DNA of 64,000 nt from Alistipes sp. GTDB lineage: Bacteria; Bacteroidota; Bacteroidia; Bacteroidales; Rikenellaceae. Below are positions 18,435 through 26,254 of the stretch, one piece after another; position 1 is the first letter of the stretch; every line of letters starts with the position of its first letter. Both the position numbers and the translations under genes were made by a program. The stretch is taken from contig JAGBCY010000023.1 in the NCBI GenBank assembly GCA_017937765.1, positions 1-64,000 of the forward strand, written 5' to 3'. Under the pieces are notes generated by a model. The model was not told the origin of the DNA. It saw nothing but the letters and a program-made list of their open reading frames with translations, and ran no database searches.

Positions 18435-18707
18435 TTACTTAACCTCACCTGCAAAGCTCTTAGCGGGCTTGAATGCGGGAATATTGTGCTCGGGGATAGT
18501 GATCGTAGTATTCTTCGAGATATTACGAGCAACCTTCATAGCACGCTTCTTGATGATGAAGCTACCGAAGCCACGGAGGTATACATTCTCTCCCTTAATC
18601 ATCGCACCCTTCACGCTCTCCATAAATGCCTCTACGATAGCCTGAACCTGAATCTTCTCTACACCGGTTGACTTCGCAATCTCGTTTACGATATCTGCCT
18701 TTGTCAT
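18435..18707 (-). CDS. HU family DNA-binding protein
   Basis: 90 aa, full length for HU/IHF. It shows the N-terminal helical dimerisation part (MTKADIVNEIAKSTGV) and the beta-arm region GFGSFIIKKRAMKVARNI with NIPAFKPAKSF at the end; the usual RNP/KNP tip motif is replaced by SKNTTITIPEHN. It is a nucleoid protein that bends DNA. It has a good promoter with a ~80-nt leader and is likely co-transcribed with the 29-residue basic protein. Confidence 0.95.
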   Translation of the reverse strand: MTKADIVNEIAKSTGVEKIQVQAIVEAFMESVKGAMIKGENVYLRGFGSFIIKKRAMKVARNISKNTTITIPEHNIPAFKPAKSFAGEVK

Positions 18708-18794
18708 AGTTGTAAATTATTTATTTAGTTTTTTTATAATAACAAATGTCTACAATCTTTGCCCATTAAGGGGGCTTACAGCAAAAAATGTCCG

Positions 18795-18826
18795 CAAATA
18801 TACGGTAACTTTAGTGAATTTGCAAA
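18795..18826 (-). promoter_or_regulatory. Bacteroidetes-type promoter for HU
   Basis: Minus strand TTTG (18823-18826), 20-bp spacer, TATATTTG (18795-18802), about 88 bp before the HU start. Confidence 0.75.
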
Positions 18827-18900
18827 CAAAATACGAAATAAAATATTTTTTTTATCCGCGCAACACATTGGAAGGCAAATAAAACGCCTACGCAGAACAG

Positions 18901-19311
18901 CTATCGAAAGTTGTTAAGTGCATTGGCCAGACCGTCGACCGCCTGGTCCAGACCCGACTGAATCTTGCTGCCGATCATCATTCGCATCATCATATTGAGC
19001 TCGGCGTGAAGAACCATCCTCACACGCGTGTCGCGCTCGGCAACCTCCTTTAGCTGGATCCAGAAGCTGAAGTCGACGGGTATTCCACCCTCCTCAGCAA
19101 CAATCTTAACATAGTTATTCTCAACGCGTTCGGCGATACGCAATCCCACTTTCATTCCCTTGACCTTGAACGAGCAGCTATCGGGCGTTGCCTCCCACTC
19201 CTCGACCTTATCCTTGATTGCGGGGGTCATAAGATCCATACGCGAGATTATCGGGAAGATAAGCGACGCGGGATGGTTTATTTGTCGTTGTTTTGATTCG
19301 TACTTTTCCAT
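18901..19311 (-). CDS. SRPBCC-superfamily (START-like) protein
   Basis: 136 aa. The sequence has the helix-grip pattern of small SRPBCC proteins: an N-terminal strand, NHPASLIFPIISRMDLM, then alternating strands (WEATPDSCSFKVKGMKVGLRI, VDFSFWIQLKEV) and a long C-terminal helix (GLDQAVDGLANALNN). Such folds bind hydrophobic ligands; this Bacteroidetes subgroup has no assigned function. It has its own promoter overlapping the end of tsaE. Confidence 0.78.
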   Translation of the reverse strand: MEKYESKQRQINHPASLIFPIISRMDLMTPAIKDKVEEWEATPDSCSFKVKGMKVGLRIAERVENNYVKIVAEEGGIPVDFSFWIQLKEVAERDTRVRMVLHAELNMMMRMMIGSKIQSGLDQAVDGLANALNNFR

Positions 19312-19331
19312 TGATCTAAAATTTTGACGCG

Positions 19332-19362
19332 CAAAGGTAACCCTTATTTATCGAATTACAAA
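19332..19362 (-). promoter_or_regulatory. Bacteroidetes-type promoter for the SRPBCC gene
   Basis: Minus strand TTTG (19359-19362, inside the 3' end of tsaE), exact 19-bp spacer, TACCTTTG (19332-19339). Confidence 0.8.
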
Positions 19363-19764
19363 ACGTCGCTCCTGGTCACCAAGAATCTCTATCTTCACGA
19401 CCATCGTATCATCAGGCAGCAACGGCTCGATCTTCTCGGGCCACTCCACCAGACAGAGCTCTCCCGAGGCGAAGTACTCCTCCGAGCCAAAATCTAAAGC
19501 CTCCTCCACACGCTCGATGCGGTACATATCGAAGTGATAGATCGTGCGATCGCGACCCTCATACTGGTTGACGATGGCAAACGTGGGGCTTGTGACCATA
19601 TCGTCGGCACCGAGCAGTGCGGCTATACGGCTGATTAGCGTAGTCTTACCCGCACCCATCGGGGCATCGAACGCCACCACCGTGCGACCCTCGAGGGCTT
19701 CGATAACGGCCTCGGCCACCTTATCAAGTTCATCTATTGAGTCTATTTCAATTATTCGTTCCAT
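19348..19764 (-). CDS. tsaE: tRNA threonylcarbamoyladenosine biosynthesis ATPase TsaE
   Basis: 138 aa from the ATG at 19764 (a TTG lies one codon upstream). TsaE partners TsaB and TsaD in forming t6A37 in tRNAs that read ANN codons. Visible: P-loop APMGAGKTT (34-42), SPTFAIVNQY (about 59) and HFDMYRIE (about 77), where the Asp helps bind Mg. It lies 100 bp downstream of porX on the minus strand with a heptanucleotide-repeat region between them. Confidence 0.93.
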   Translation of the reverse strand: MERIIEIDSIDELDKVAEAVIEALEGRTVVAFDAPMGAGKTTLISRIAALLGADDMVTSPTFAIVNQYEGRDRTIYHFDMYRIERVEEALDFGSEEYFASGELCLVEWPEKIEPLLPDDTMVVKIEILGDQERRFVIR

Positions 19765-19796
19765 CAATGAGTTTATGTTTTATTAAATGGTTACCA

Positions 19797-19862
19797 ATTA
19801 CTTACCTCCAACTTACTACTCACTACTCACTACTAATTACTCACTACTAATTACTAATTGTT
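19797..19862. repeat. heptanucleotide tandem repeats (ACTACTC / ACTAATT type)
   Basis: From about 19811 the sequence reads in 7-bp steps as ACTACTC, ACTACTC, ACTACTA, ATTACTC, ACTACTA, ATTACTA. It fills the gap between the porX stop (19865) and tsaE. A related block occurs at 31309-31357. Confidence 0.9.
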
Positions 19863-19864
19863 TC

Positions 19865-21424
19865 TCACCTTCTTTTCGGCTCGAGCACCACGTAGGGCAC
19901 AATCATCTCCTCCATCGAGATGCCGCCGTGCTGGAAGGTATTTTTGTAGTAACGTATATACTTGTTCGCGTCGTTGTTGTAGACGAGGAAGTCGCGATTG
20001 TAGGCGAAGATATAGCTCGACGTGAGGCGTCCCGAGGGCAGCTGCACATCCTCCGGTCGCGTCACCTCATATACATCGCGTGCGTTATACGCGAGGTTGC
20101 GGCCCGTCTTATAGCGTAGGTTTGCCGAGGTCTCCCTGTCGCCCGTGACACGCACGGGGTTATCCACACGAATAGTGCCGTGGTCGGAGGTGATGACAAC
20201 CCTGTGTCCACGCTCGGCGAGGAGCTTCAGCAGCGTGTAGAGCTCCGAGTGCTCGAACCACGAGCGCGTGAGCGAACGGAAGGCAGCCTCGTCGTCCGTG
20301 AGCTCGCGGATGATATCCGTCTCGGTGCGGGCGTGCGACAAGATATCGAGGAAGTTGTAGACGATGACCGAGAAGTCGGCCTCGTAGACGTGCTGCATAT
20401 TATCCAACAGCTTACGTCCCGCCTCGGGGCGTACGAGCTTATCGAACGTGAGCTTGTAACGCTTGCCCGTCTGGGCGATGAGTCTGCGCAGAAACTCCTC
20501 CTCATACATATTCTTACCACCATCTTCGTTGTCGTTGAGCCACTTCTCGGGCATCAGCTTGTCGATTGCCAGCGGCATAAGTCCCGCAAAGAGGGCGTTG
20601 CGCGCATACTGCGTCGCCGTGGGCAGGATGGCGCAGTAGAAGTCGTCGACGGCCGTGTCGTAGAAGCCACGCAACAGAGGCTCTATCGTGCGCCACTGGT
20701 CGTAGCGCATATTGTCGATAAGTACGAGCGTCGTCTTAGCCCCCTTATCCACCTCGTCGAAGATACGTCGGCGCATAAGCGTGTGCGACATCACGGGGGT
20801 ATCCTCCTCCGTAGCACGACGGTTTATCCAGTCGTAGTAGTTGCGGCGCACGAACTTCGAGAACTCCTGATTCGCCTCGTTCTTCTGGTACGACAGCACC
20901 TCGCGGATGCTCCTATCCGACGAGCCCGAGAGCTCTATCTCCCAGCCCACAATCTTACGATACAAGGCGCACCACTCGGCAAACGTCGAGGCCGACTGCT
21001 GCTGTGCCGCGATACGTCCGAATTCGGAGCGATAGTCGGCCGTAGTCTGCTCGGTGACAAGCTGTTGCGAGTGCAGGTTCTTCTTTATCGAGAGTAACAC
21101 CTGATTCGGATTCACGGGCTTGATTATGTAGTCCGCGATCTTCGAGCCGATGGCCTTATCCATAATGTTCTCCTCCTCGCTCTTGGTGACCATAATCACC
21201 GGCAGCGAGGGTCGCGCAGCCTTTATCAGCGGCAAGGTCTCGAGGCCCGTCATACCGGGCATCATCTCGTCGAGGATGACAAGGTCGTAGGCCGTGGCCC
21301 CAACCATATCCACCGCGTCGTAGCCGTTATTGCAGGTATCCACCTCGTAGCCCTTCGACGTGAGGAACATCACGTGAGGCTTCAGCAGATCAATCTCATC
21401 ATCTACCCAGAGTATCTTATTCAT
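19865..21424 (-). CDS. porX: response regulator PorX with PglZ domain (T9SS regulator)
   Basis: 519 aa. The N-terminal receiver domain (1-120) has acidic residues D8/D9, phospho-acceptor D52 in VILDEMMPG, T80 and K102 in KPVN. A helical linker leads to a PglZ/alkaline-phosphatase-superfamily domain (about 215-519) with VLIDNMRYDQW, and HSELY, VITSDHGT metal-site motifs. In Porphyromonas gingivalis PorX works with the kinase PorY and sigma factor SigP to control type IX secretion genes, and its PglZ domain is a Zn-dependent phosphodiesterase on cyclic oligonucleotides. No PorY or T9SS structural gene lies in this window. The start follows the NUDIX stop by 13 bp. Confidence 0.92.
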   Translation of the reverse strand: MNKILWVDDEIDLLKPHVMFLTSKGYEVDTCNNGYDAVDMVGATAYDLVILDEMMPGMTGLETLPLIKAARPSLPVIMVTKSEEENIMDKAIGSKIADYIIKPVNPNQVLLSIKKNLHSQQLVTEQTTADYRSEFGRIAAQQQSASTFAEWCALYRKIVGWEIELSGSSDRSIREVLSYQKNEANQEFSKFVRRNYYDWINRRATEEDTPVMSHTLMRRRIFDEVDKGAKTTLVLIDNMRYDQWRTIEPLLRGFYDTAVDDFYCAILPTATQYARNALFAGLMPLAIDKLMPEKWLNDNEDGGKNMYEEEFLRRLIAQTGKRYKLTFDKLVRPEAGRKLLDNMQHVYEADFSVIVYNFLDILSHARTETDIIRELTDDEAAFRSLTRSWFEHSELYTLLKLLAERGHRVVITSDHGTIRVDNPVRVTGDRETSANLRYKTGRNLAYNARDVYEVTRPEDVQLPSGRLTSSYIFAYNRDFLVYNNDANKYIRYYKNTFQHGGISMEEMIVPYVVLEPKRR

Positions 21425-21437
21425 ATCAAATCTTCGT

Positions 21438-22055
21438 TCAATGTTTCTTATGCAACGCAGCGACCACCTCTTTAATTGTCTCGTAGGTATTTTTCATCGC
21501 CTCGTCGAGTGCCTCCGCTCCGAGCCAGCAAGCCTCCGTAATACCCTCTTCACCCTGAGGTTTTAGCTCGCCACCCACCCTACGCATCCACCACCAGCGC
21601 GTGCGCTTCAGCTCCCAGCGTCCATAGGTATCATAGGCGTGCCACGTCTCGCCAATAGGATCATCCTCAACAACATCAGCAACAATACCTGTCTCCTCGC
21701 ACACCTCCCGCAGGGCCGCCTCGCGAGCCTCTTCACCCATCTCGACGTGGCCCTTAGGCAGATCCCAACGACCGCGCAGGCGTATCATCAGTAGCTCACC
21801 ATCCTCGCGCTCGACCACGCCGCCCGCCGCCTCGACGACAACGAATTGCTCAGCAAGGAGCCTAAACGTACGCTCGGGATCGGAAGATATTATCGCCACA
21901 AATTTGTCTGTCTCAACTTTTTTTATTACTTTCGCTCGCGAAACCGACATCTTGTCATCCACCCTGAGAGTGGCATACTCCGAGGTGGGTGCCGATGTTG
22001 CGATTGTGACCTGCGCCGATCCGATGTGGATGGTATATGTGTTATGTTGCTCCAT
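21438..22055 (-). CDS. NUDIX hydrolase
   Basis: 205 aa. A ~70-residue N-terminal extension precedes the NUDIX domain. The complete NUDIX box GX5EX7REUXEEXGU is at 102-124 (G102, E108, R116-E117, E120-E121, G123), with RGRWDLPKG just before it. The family hydrolyses nucleoside diphosphates linked to other groups; the substrate is not evident. It is the first gene of a likely NUDIX-porX-tsaE transcript and is divergent from the S9 peptidase. Confidence 0.88.
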   Translation of the reverse strand: MEQHNTYTIHIGSAQVTIATSAPTSEYATLRVDDKMSVSRAKVIKKVETDKFVAIISSDPERTFRLLAEQFVVVEAAGGVVEREDGELLMIRLRGRWDLPKGHVEMGEEAREAALREVCEETGIVADVVEDDPIGETWHAYDTYGRWELKRTRWWWMRRVGGELKPQGEEGITEACWLGAEALDEAMKNTYETIKEVVAALHKKH

Positions 22056-22060
22056 AATAT

Positions 22061-22087
22061 GACGGCAAAGATACGAAAAAGTATTAA
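22061..22087. repeat. 27-bp direct repeat, copy 1 (of 2)
   Basis: GACGGCAAAGATAC plus an A-rich tail ending ATTAA is repeated at 22149-22175 with two mismatches, 88 bp apart. Each copy contains a minus-strand TATCTTTG element. Confidence 0.85.
22066..22073 (-). promoter_or_regulatory. minus-strand -7 element TATCTTTG for the NUDIX gene
   Basis: TATCTTTG on the minus strand, 11 bp upstream of the NUDIX start codon, so a transcript from here would have almost no leader. No TTTG is found at the expected distance. Confidence 0.45.
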
Positions 22088-22148
22088 ACTACCATCACTT
22101 AAGGCTATGCGAGTTGCAGAACCTTGATGTAATTAGGGCCGTCGATGC

Positions 22149-22175
22149 GACGGCAAAGATACAAAAAAGCATTAA
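22149..22175. repeat. 27-bp direct repeat, copy 2, with a second TATCTTTG
   Basis: Second copy of the repeat. It carries a minus-strand TATCTTTG at 22154-22161, giving the NUDIX gene a possible distal promoter 88 bp upstream of the first. Confidence 0.8.
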
Positions 22176-22178
22176 GTT

Positions 22179-22191
22179 GTCACCTTGTGAC
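22179..22191. promoter_or_regulatory. 13-bp palindrome in the divergent NUDIX/peptidase region
   Basis: GTCAC-CTT-GTGAC is a perfect 5-bp-arm palindrome between the divergent genes, 33 bp before the peptidase start. It resembles a dimeric-regulator operator, but no regulator can be named. Confidence 0.35.
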
Positions 22192-22223
22192 GAGAAACAA
22201 ACTAAAACTACAACACAATATTT

Positions 22224-24338
22224 ATGAAAAAATTACTCTTTATTATGACATTTGCTTCGTGCCTCACGCTTAGTGGCTGTGGCAACTCCGAGCAGGCGAT
22301 ACCCGAGCCGCTCACTATCGACAACACCCTCACCGACGCCGAGAAGGCTGCGGGCATCCTCACCCCCGAGGTTATGTGGAAGATGTCGCGCATCGGAGCG
22401 CAGACACTCTCGCCCGATGGCAGCAAGCTCATCTACACCCTCACGCAGTACAACCTCGCCGAGAACCGCGGCATTACGCTCCTATGGTTGCGCGATATGG
22501 CAACGGGCGAGGAGCGCGCACTTACCGACTATAACTCTACGAACACCGCACCCCAGTGGCTCGACAACGACAACGTTGCCTTCCTTTCGAACCGCACGGG
22601 TGAGATGCAGGCGTGGGCTATGAACGTCGACGGCAGCAACCTCCGACAGCTGAGCACCATCGCCGGTGGCATCGAGGGCTTCGGCATCGCCGGTGACCAC
22701 GCCTTCTACGTTCAGCGCGTGGCTGTGGCCAAGCTCAAGGGCTCGAACAAGTACGAGGATATGGACAAGTCGAAGGTGCGCATCTATGACGACCTTATGG
22801 CTCGCCACTGGGACTACTGGGATGATGGATCGTATCTGCATATCTTCGCAGCTGACTACAAGGATGGTAAGATCGCCGAGGGCGTAGATATCATCGGTGC
22901 GGACAAGGCCTACGATGCACCCCTCGCACCCTATTTCGACACCGCCGAGATTCGCCTCTCGCCCGATGGCTCGCAGCTCGCCTACACTTGTAAGCCACTG
23001 ACAGGCACGGAGTATGCCCTCTCTACCGACTCGGATATCTTCCTCTACGACTTCGCTACACAGCAGACGCGCAACCTCTCGAAGGAGGCGGCAGCTAAGG
23101 GCTACGATAAGTTCGTAGGCTACGATAAGTACCCCGTATTCTCGCCCGACGGCACGAAGATCGCCTTCCGCTCGCAGCGTCGCCCCGGCAACGAGGCCGA
23201 CCAGCAGCGTCTCTGGGTCTTCGACCTTAAGACCAACGAATGCAGCTATATCACCCGCAACCACGATATCTGCGCGACGGAGGTTGTGTGGGATGGCAAC
23301 GAGGCTATGTACTTCGTCCTTCCCTGGCGCGGCACACATCAGGTTGCGCATATCGACCTCGAGGGCAACCTCAAGCATATCACCTCGGGTAACCACGACA
23401 TCAACGCCTTCACTATGGCCGAGGGTCGCATCGTGGCGAATATGAACACCATCTCTAAGGCTGTTGAGCTCTACGACGTTAACACCTCAACGGGTGAGCT
23501 CACACAGCTCACGGACGTCAACCGCGAGATCTACGACAACATCAAGTTTGGCGAGGTCCAGGAGCGTTGGATTACAACCACCGACGGCAAGCAGATGCTC
23601 ACGTGGGTAATCCTCCCGCCCGACTTCGACCCCACGAAGAAGTACCCCACGCTCCTCTACTGCCAGGGTGGTCCTCAGAGCACCGTATCGCAGTTCTGGA
23701 GCTACCGCTGGAACTTCCAGCTTATGGCCGCTCAGGGCTACGTCGTCGTTGCGCCTAACCGCCGTGGCTGCCCCTCGTTTGGTCAGGAGTGGACCGACCA
23801 GATCTCGGGCGACTACTCGGGTCAGAACATTCGCGACTACCTCTCAGCCATCGACGAGGTATCTAAGGAGCCGTGGGTAGACACCGACCACCGCGGCTGC
23901 GTGGGTGCTTCGTATGGCGGCTACTCGACCTACTACCTCGCTGGCGTTCACGAGGGTCGTTTCAAGGCCTTCATCGCACACTGCGGCATCTTCAACTTCG
24001 AGTCGATGTATGGCCACACCGAGGAGCTCTTCTTCGTCACGAACGACTACGGTGGCGCGTACTGGGAGAAGGATAACGCCGTAGCACAGCGTTCTTACGC
24101 CAACTCGCCCCACAAGAAGGTGGGCAACTGGGATACGCCCATTATGATTATCACCGGCGAGCGAGACTACCGCATCCCTTATAGCCAGTCACTCGAGGCC
24201 TTCACCGCAGCACGCGTTCAGGGTATCGACGCTCGCCTTGTGTCGTTCGAGAACGAGGCACACCAGGTATTCCAGCCCCAGAACAACGTGGTATGGAACC
24301 GCGAGTTCTTCAGCTGGCTGGATAAGTATCTCAAGTAG
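22224..24338 (+). CDS. S9 family (prolyl oligopeptidase, DPP5-like) lipoprotein peptidase
   Basis: 704 aa. Lipoprotein signal peptide (MKKLLFIMTFASCLTLSGC, lipobox LSGC). An N-terminal beta-propeller (about 40-430, SPDGSKLIYT, SPDGSQLAYT, SPDGTKIAFRS) is followed by an alpha/beta-hydrolase domain with catalytic Ser563 (GASYGGY), Asp648 (GERDYRIP) and His680 (NEAHQV). The pattern matches Bacteroidetes dipeptidyl-peptidase 5, which releases dipeptides with a hydrophobic P1 residue in the periplasm and feeds amino-acid fermentation; the exact specificity is inferred. It has its own terminator. Confidence 0.9.
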   Translation: MKKLLFIMTFASCLTLSGCGNSEQAIPEPLTIDNTLTDAEKAAGILTPEVMWKMSRIGAQTLSPDGSKLIYTLTQYNLAENRGITLLWLRDMATGEERALTDYNSTNTAPQWLDNDNVAFLSNRTGEMQAWAMNVDGSNLRQLSTIAGGIEGFGIAGDHAFYVQRVAVAKLKGSNKYEDMDKSKVRIYDDLMARHWDYWDDGSYLHIFAADYKDGKIAEGVDIIGADKAYDAPLAPYFDTAEIRLSPDGSQLAYTCKPLTGTEYALSTDSDIFLYDFATQQTRNLSKEAAAKGYDKFVGYDKYPVFSPDGTKIAFRSQRRPGNEADQQRLWVFDLKTNECSYITRNHDICATEVVWDGNEAMYFVLPWRGTHQVAHIDLEGNLKHITSGNHDINAFTMAEGRIVANMNTISKAVELYDVNTSTGELTQLTDVNREIYDNIKFGEVQERWITTTDGKQMLTWVILPPDFDPTKKYPTLLYCQGGPQSTVSQFWSYRWNFQLMAAQGYVVVAPNRRGCPSFGQEWTDQISGDYSGQNIRDYLSAIDEVSKEPWVDTDHRGCVGASYGGYSTYYLAGVHEGRFKAFIAHCGIFNFESMYGHTEELFFVTNDYGGAYWEKDNAVAQRSYANSPHKKVGNWDTPIMIITGERDYRIPYSQSLEAFTAARVQGIDARLVSFENEAHQVFQPQNNVVWNREFFSWLDKYLK

Positions 24339-24377
24339 TTGATACATAGAGGCATAGCTTCTAAAACACGTTAACCA

Positions 24378-24426
24378 CGAGGATTCGACAACGGCACAAC
24401 CGCCCGCTCGAATCCTCGCTCTTTTT
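24378..24426 (+). terminator. intrinsic terminator after the S9 peptidase
   Basis: An 11-bp perfect stem (CGAGGATTCGA 24378-24388 with TCGAATCCTCG 24408-24418) is followed by CTCTTTTTT. Confidence 0.88.
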
Positions 24427-24487
24427 TACCATTTCAGCCCATTATTTGCCAAAATGTGAAGCGCGGCTTAGCAATGCGAAAAACTAT

Positions 24488-24518
24488 TTTGTTGTTTAGG
24501 AAAAATTAGCTATCTTTG
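24488..24518 (+). promoter_or_regulatory. consensus Bacteroidetes promoter for the glycosyltransferase operon
   Basis: TTTG (24488-24491), exact 19-bp spacer, TATCTTTG (24511-24518). The first possible start codon is only 18 bp downstream of the -7 element. Confidence 0.88.
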
Positions 24519-24535
24519 TGCGATTATAGATATAA

Positions 24536-25702
24536 GTGATTGTGAGACAGTTTTTCGATACCATACTCGAGCATTACCAGTGGCAGGGAGTGGCCCTTAT
24601 AGGCGTTCTCCTGTTGCTCTTTTTCGTGCAACTATTCTACTATGCGATAGCCTACAACCGCATACATAAGTTTCGTCTTATGCGCCGCAAGCTACGCGGC
24701 AACGGCAACCCGCCGATATCGGTTATCGTGGCCGTAAGAGGCGAGAACGAGCTCTTTATGACCGACAACCTGCCCGTGCTGATACAGCAGGACTACGACC
24801 ATTTCGAGGTTGTGGTGGTCTACATTGGTGGCGATATGGACTATTACGAGCAGCTGCAGCTCATCCGCGACACGCACTCGAATATGCGTCTTACGCGCAT
24901 CGGCGGCAACGAGCACATCTATATCTCTACGAAGCAGGCACTAAACGTCGGTATCAAGTCGGCACAGTACGACGCGCTCTTCTTCACCACGCCGGGCTCT
25001 ATTCCCCGCTCCGAGCAGTGGCTGTCACATATAGCCAAGGGCTTCGAGCGCGGTCAGGTGGTGGCAGCACCCTCGGTGCCGAGTTTCGAGCATAACACGC
25101 TCAAGACCTTCCTTATGCGTATGGTTGAGTTTCACCGTTTGCGTAACGCTATGACGCGTGCCGTGCGTGGCAAGCTCTACTACGCACCGCGTAGCAACTA
25201 TGGTTATGTGCGCAAGCTCTACGAGTCGACCCGCGGCTTCAACTACCTCGGCATCGACATCGGTGACAACGACCTATACCTCCAAGCCATCGCCCGCGCA
25301 GAGAATACTGCCGTGGTGCTCTCACCCCACTCGGTCGTCGAGGAGGAGCGTCCCGAGAGCTGGGCTGAGTGGATGGAGCTTATGCGCTACTACTCGACAA
25401 CGGCCGAGCACTACCCCGCCGCAGCAAAGACATTCTCACGTCGCGAGTGCGGTAGCCGCGTGCTCTTCTTCATCGCAACCGCCGCAGCCATCGCCATACT
25501 TCCGTTAGAGCTTAAGCTCGGGGCAATAGGACTCCTGCTCCTGCGTTATATTGCCGTGGTGGTATCGTCGCGCCGCACAGCGCGCCGCCTCGGCGAGCGT
25601 GGCATCGTCCTAAAGTATTGGATCTACGACCTCTTGGGCCCCATCATCGAGTGGAGGATCGGAGCACGAGCAAGCCATAAAAACCCCAAGCTATGGAGAT
25701 AG
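24536..25702 (+). CDS. membrane-anchored family 2-like glycosyltransferase
   Basis: 388 aa. The start must be GTG at 24536 or 24542, since an in-frame TAA lies at 24533. One N-terminal transmembrane helix (about 18-40) is followed by a GT-A domain (PPISVIVAVRGENE near 59, IQQDYDHFEVVVVYIGG near 82) and C-terminal hydrophobic segments (about 305-345). The usual DXD is not obvious; DNDLYLQ near 245 corresponds to the ED-like region of GT2 enzymes. It probably transfers a sugar to a lipid or polysaccharide acceptor at the inner membrane. It overlaps the ECF sigma gene by 10 bp. Confidence 0.8.
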   Translation: MIVRQFFDTILEHYQWQGVALIGVLLLLFFVQLFYYAIAYNRIHKFRLMRRKLRGNGNPPISVIVAVRGENELFMTDNLPVLIQQDYDHFEVVVVYIGGDMDYYEQLQLIRDTHSNMRLTRIGGNEHIYISTKQALNVGIKSAQYDALFFTTPGSIPRSEQWLSHIAKGFERGQVVAAPSVPSFEHNTLKTFLMRMVEFHRLRNAMTRAVRGKLYYAPRSNYGYVRKLYESTRGFNYLGIDIGDNDLYLQAIARAENTAVVLSPHSVVEEERPESWAEWMELMRYYSTTAEHYPAAAKTFSRRECGSRVLFFIATAAAIAILPLELKLGAIGLLLLRYIAVVVSSRRTARRLGERGIVLKYWIYDLLGPIIEWRIGARASHKNPKLWR

Positions 25703-26250
25703 ACGACTATATCGTTGCGACGGATGCACGCCTCGTGGAGTTGGCGGCCGAGGGCGATCAGCAGGCCTTCGAGTACCTCTTCACGCGCTATCGCGATGCG
25801 CTGACACGTCTGTTCGAGCAGCGTCTGGGCGACAAGGATATGGCCAGCGATCTATTGCAGGAGACCTTCATCAAGGTCTACCTCCACTTGGATCACTACT
25901 CCAAGAGCTACACCTTCGGACAGTGGATCTACACCATCGCACGTAACACGTTGGTCGACCACCTGCGTCGCCGTGCCGATGACGTTGCCATCGACGAGCG
26001 TTTCCGCGCGCCGCTTGCCACGACACCCTCGCCCGAGGAGTCGGTGATAATAAACCAGAGCCGCACACACTTCTACGCGGCACTCGACGAGCTCACGGAG
26101 GAGTATCGTCAGGTGATCGAGATGCGCTTCATCGAGGAGTACACCTACGAGGAGATTGCCGAGAAGCTCGGCCGACCGCTCAACACGATCAAGACCCAGA
26201 TACGCCGCGCCCGAGCTGCGATATGCAAGATACTCATTGACAAAGAGTAA
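25693..26250 (+). CDS. ECF-type RNA polymerase sigma factor
   Basis: 185 aa. Sigma region 2 (about 20-90, FEYLFTRYRDALTRLFEQRL, then DLLQETFIKVY) and region 4 (about 125-180, YRQVIEMRFIEEYTYEEIAE and NTIKTQIRRARA) are both present, separated by a short linker. It lies within a housekeeping-type cluster, overlapping the glycosyltransferase gene and 4 bp before rsmG. No anti-sigma factor gene is adjacent. The regulon is unknown. Confidence 0.92.
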   Translation: MEIDDYIVATDARLVELAAEGDQQAFEYLFTRYRDALTRLFEQRLGDKDMASDLLQETFIKVYLHLDHYSKSYTFGQWIYTIARNTLVDHLRRRADDVAIDERFRAPLATTPSPEESVIINQSRTHFYAALDELTEEYRQVIEMRFIEEYTYEEIAEKLGRPLNTIKTQIRRARAAICKILIDKE

Positions 26251-26254
26251 AGAT

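Noticed and set aside
20180..21097. 305-codon plus-strand ORF opposite porX
   Set aside because: Antisense shadow of a GC-rich gene; no domain is recognisable.
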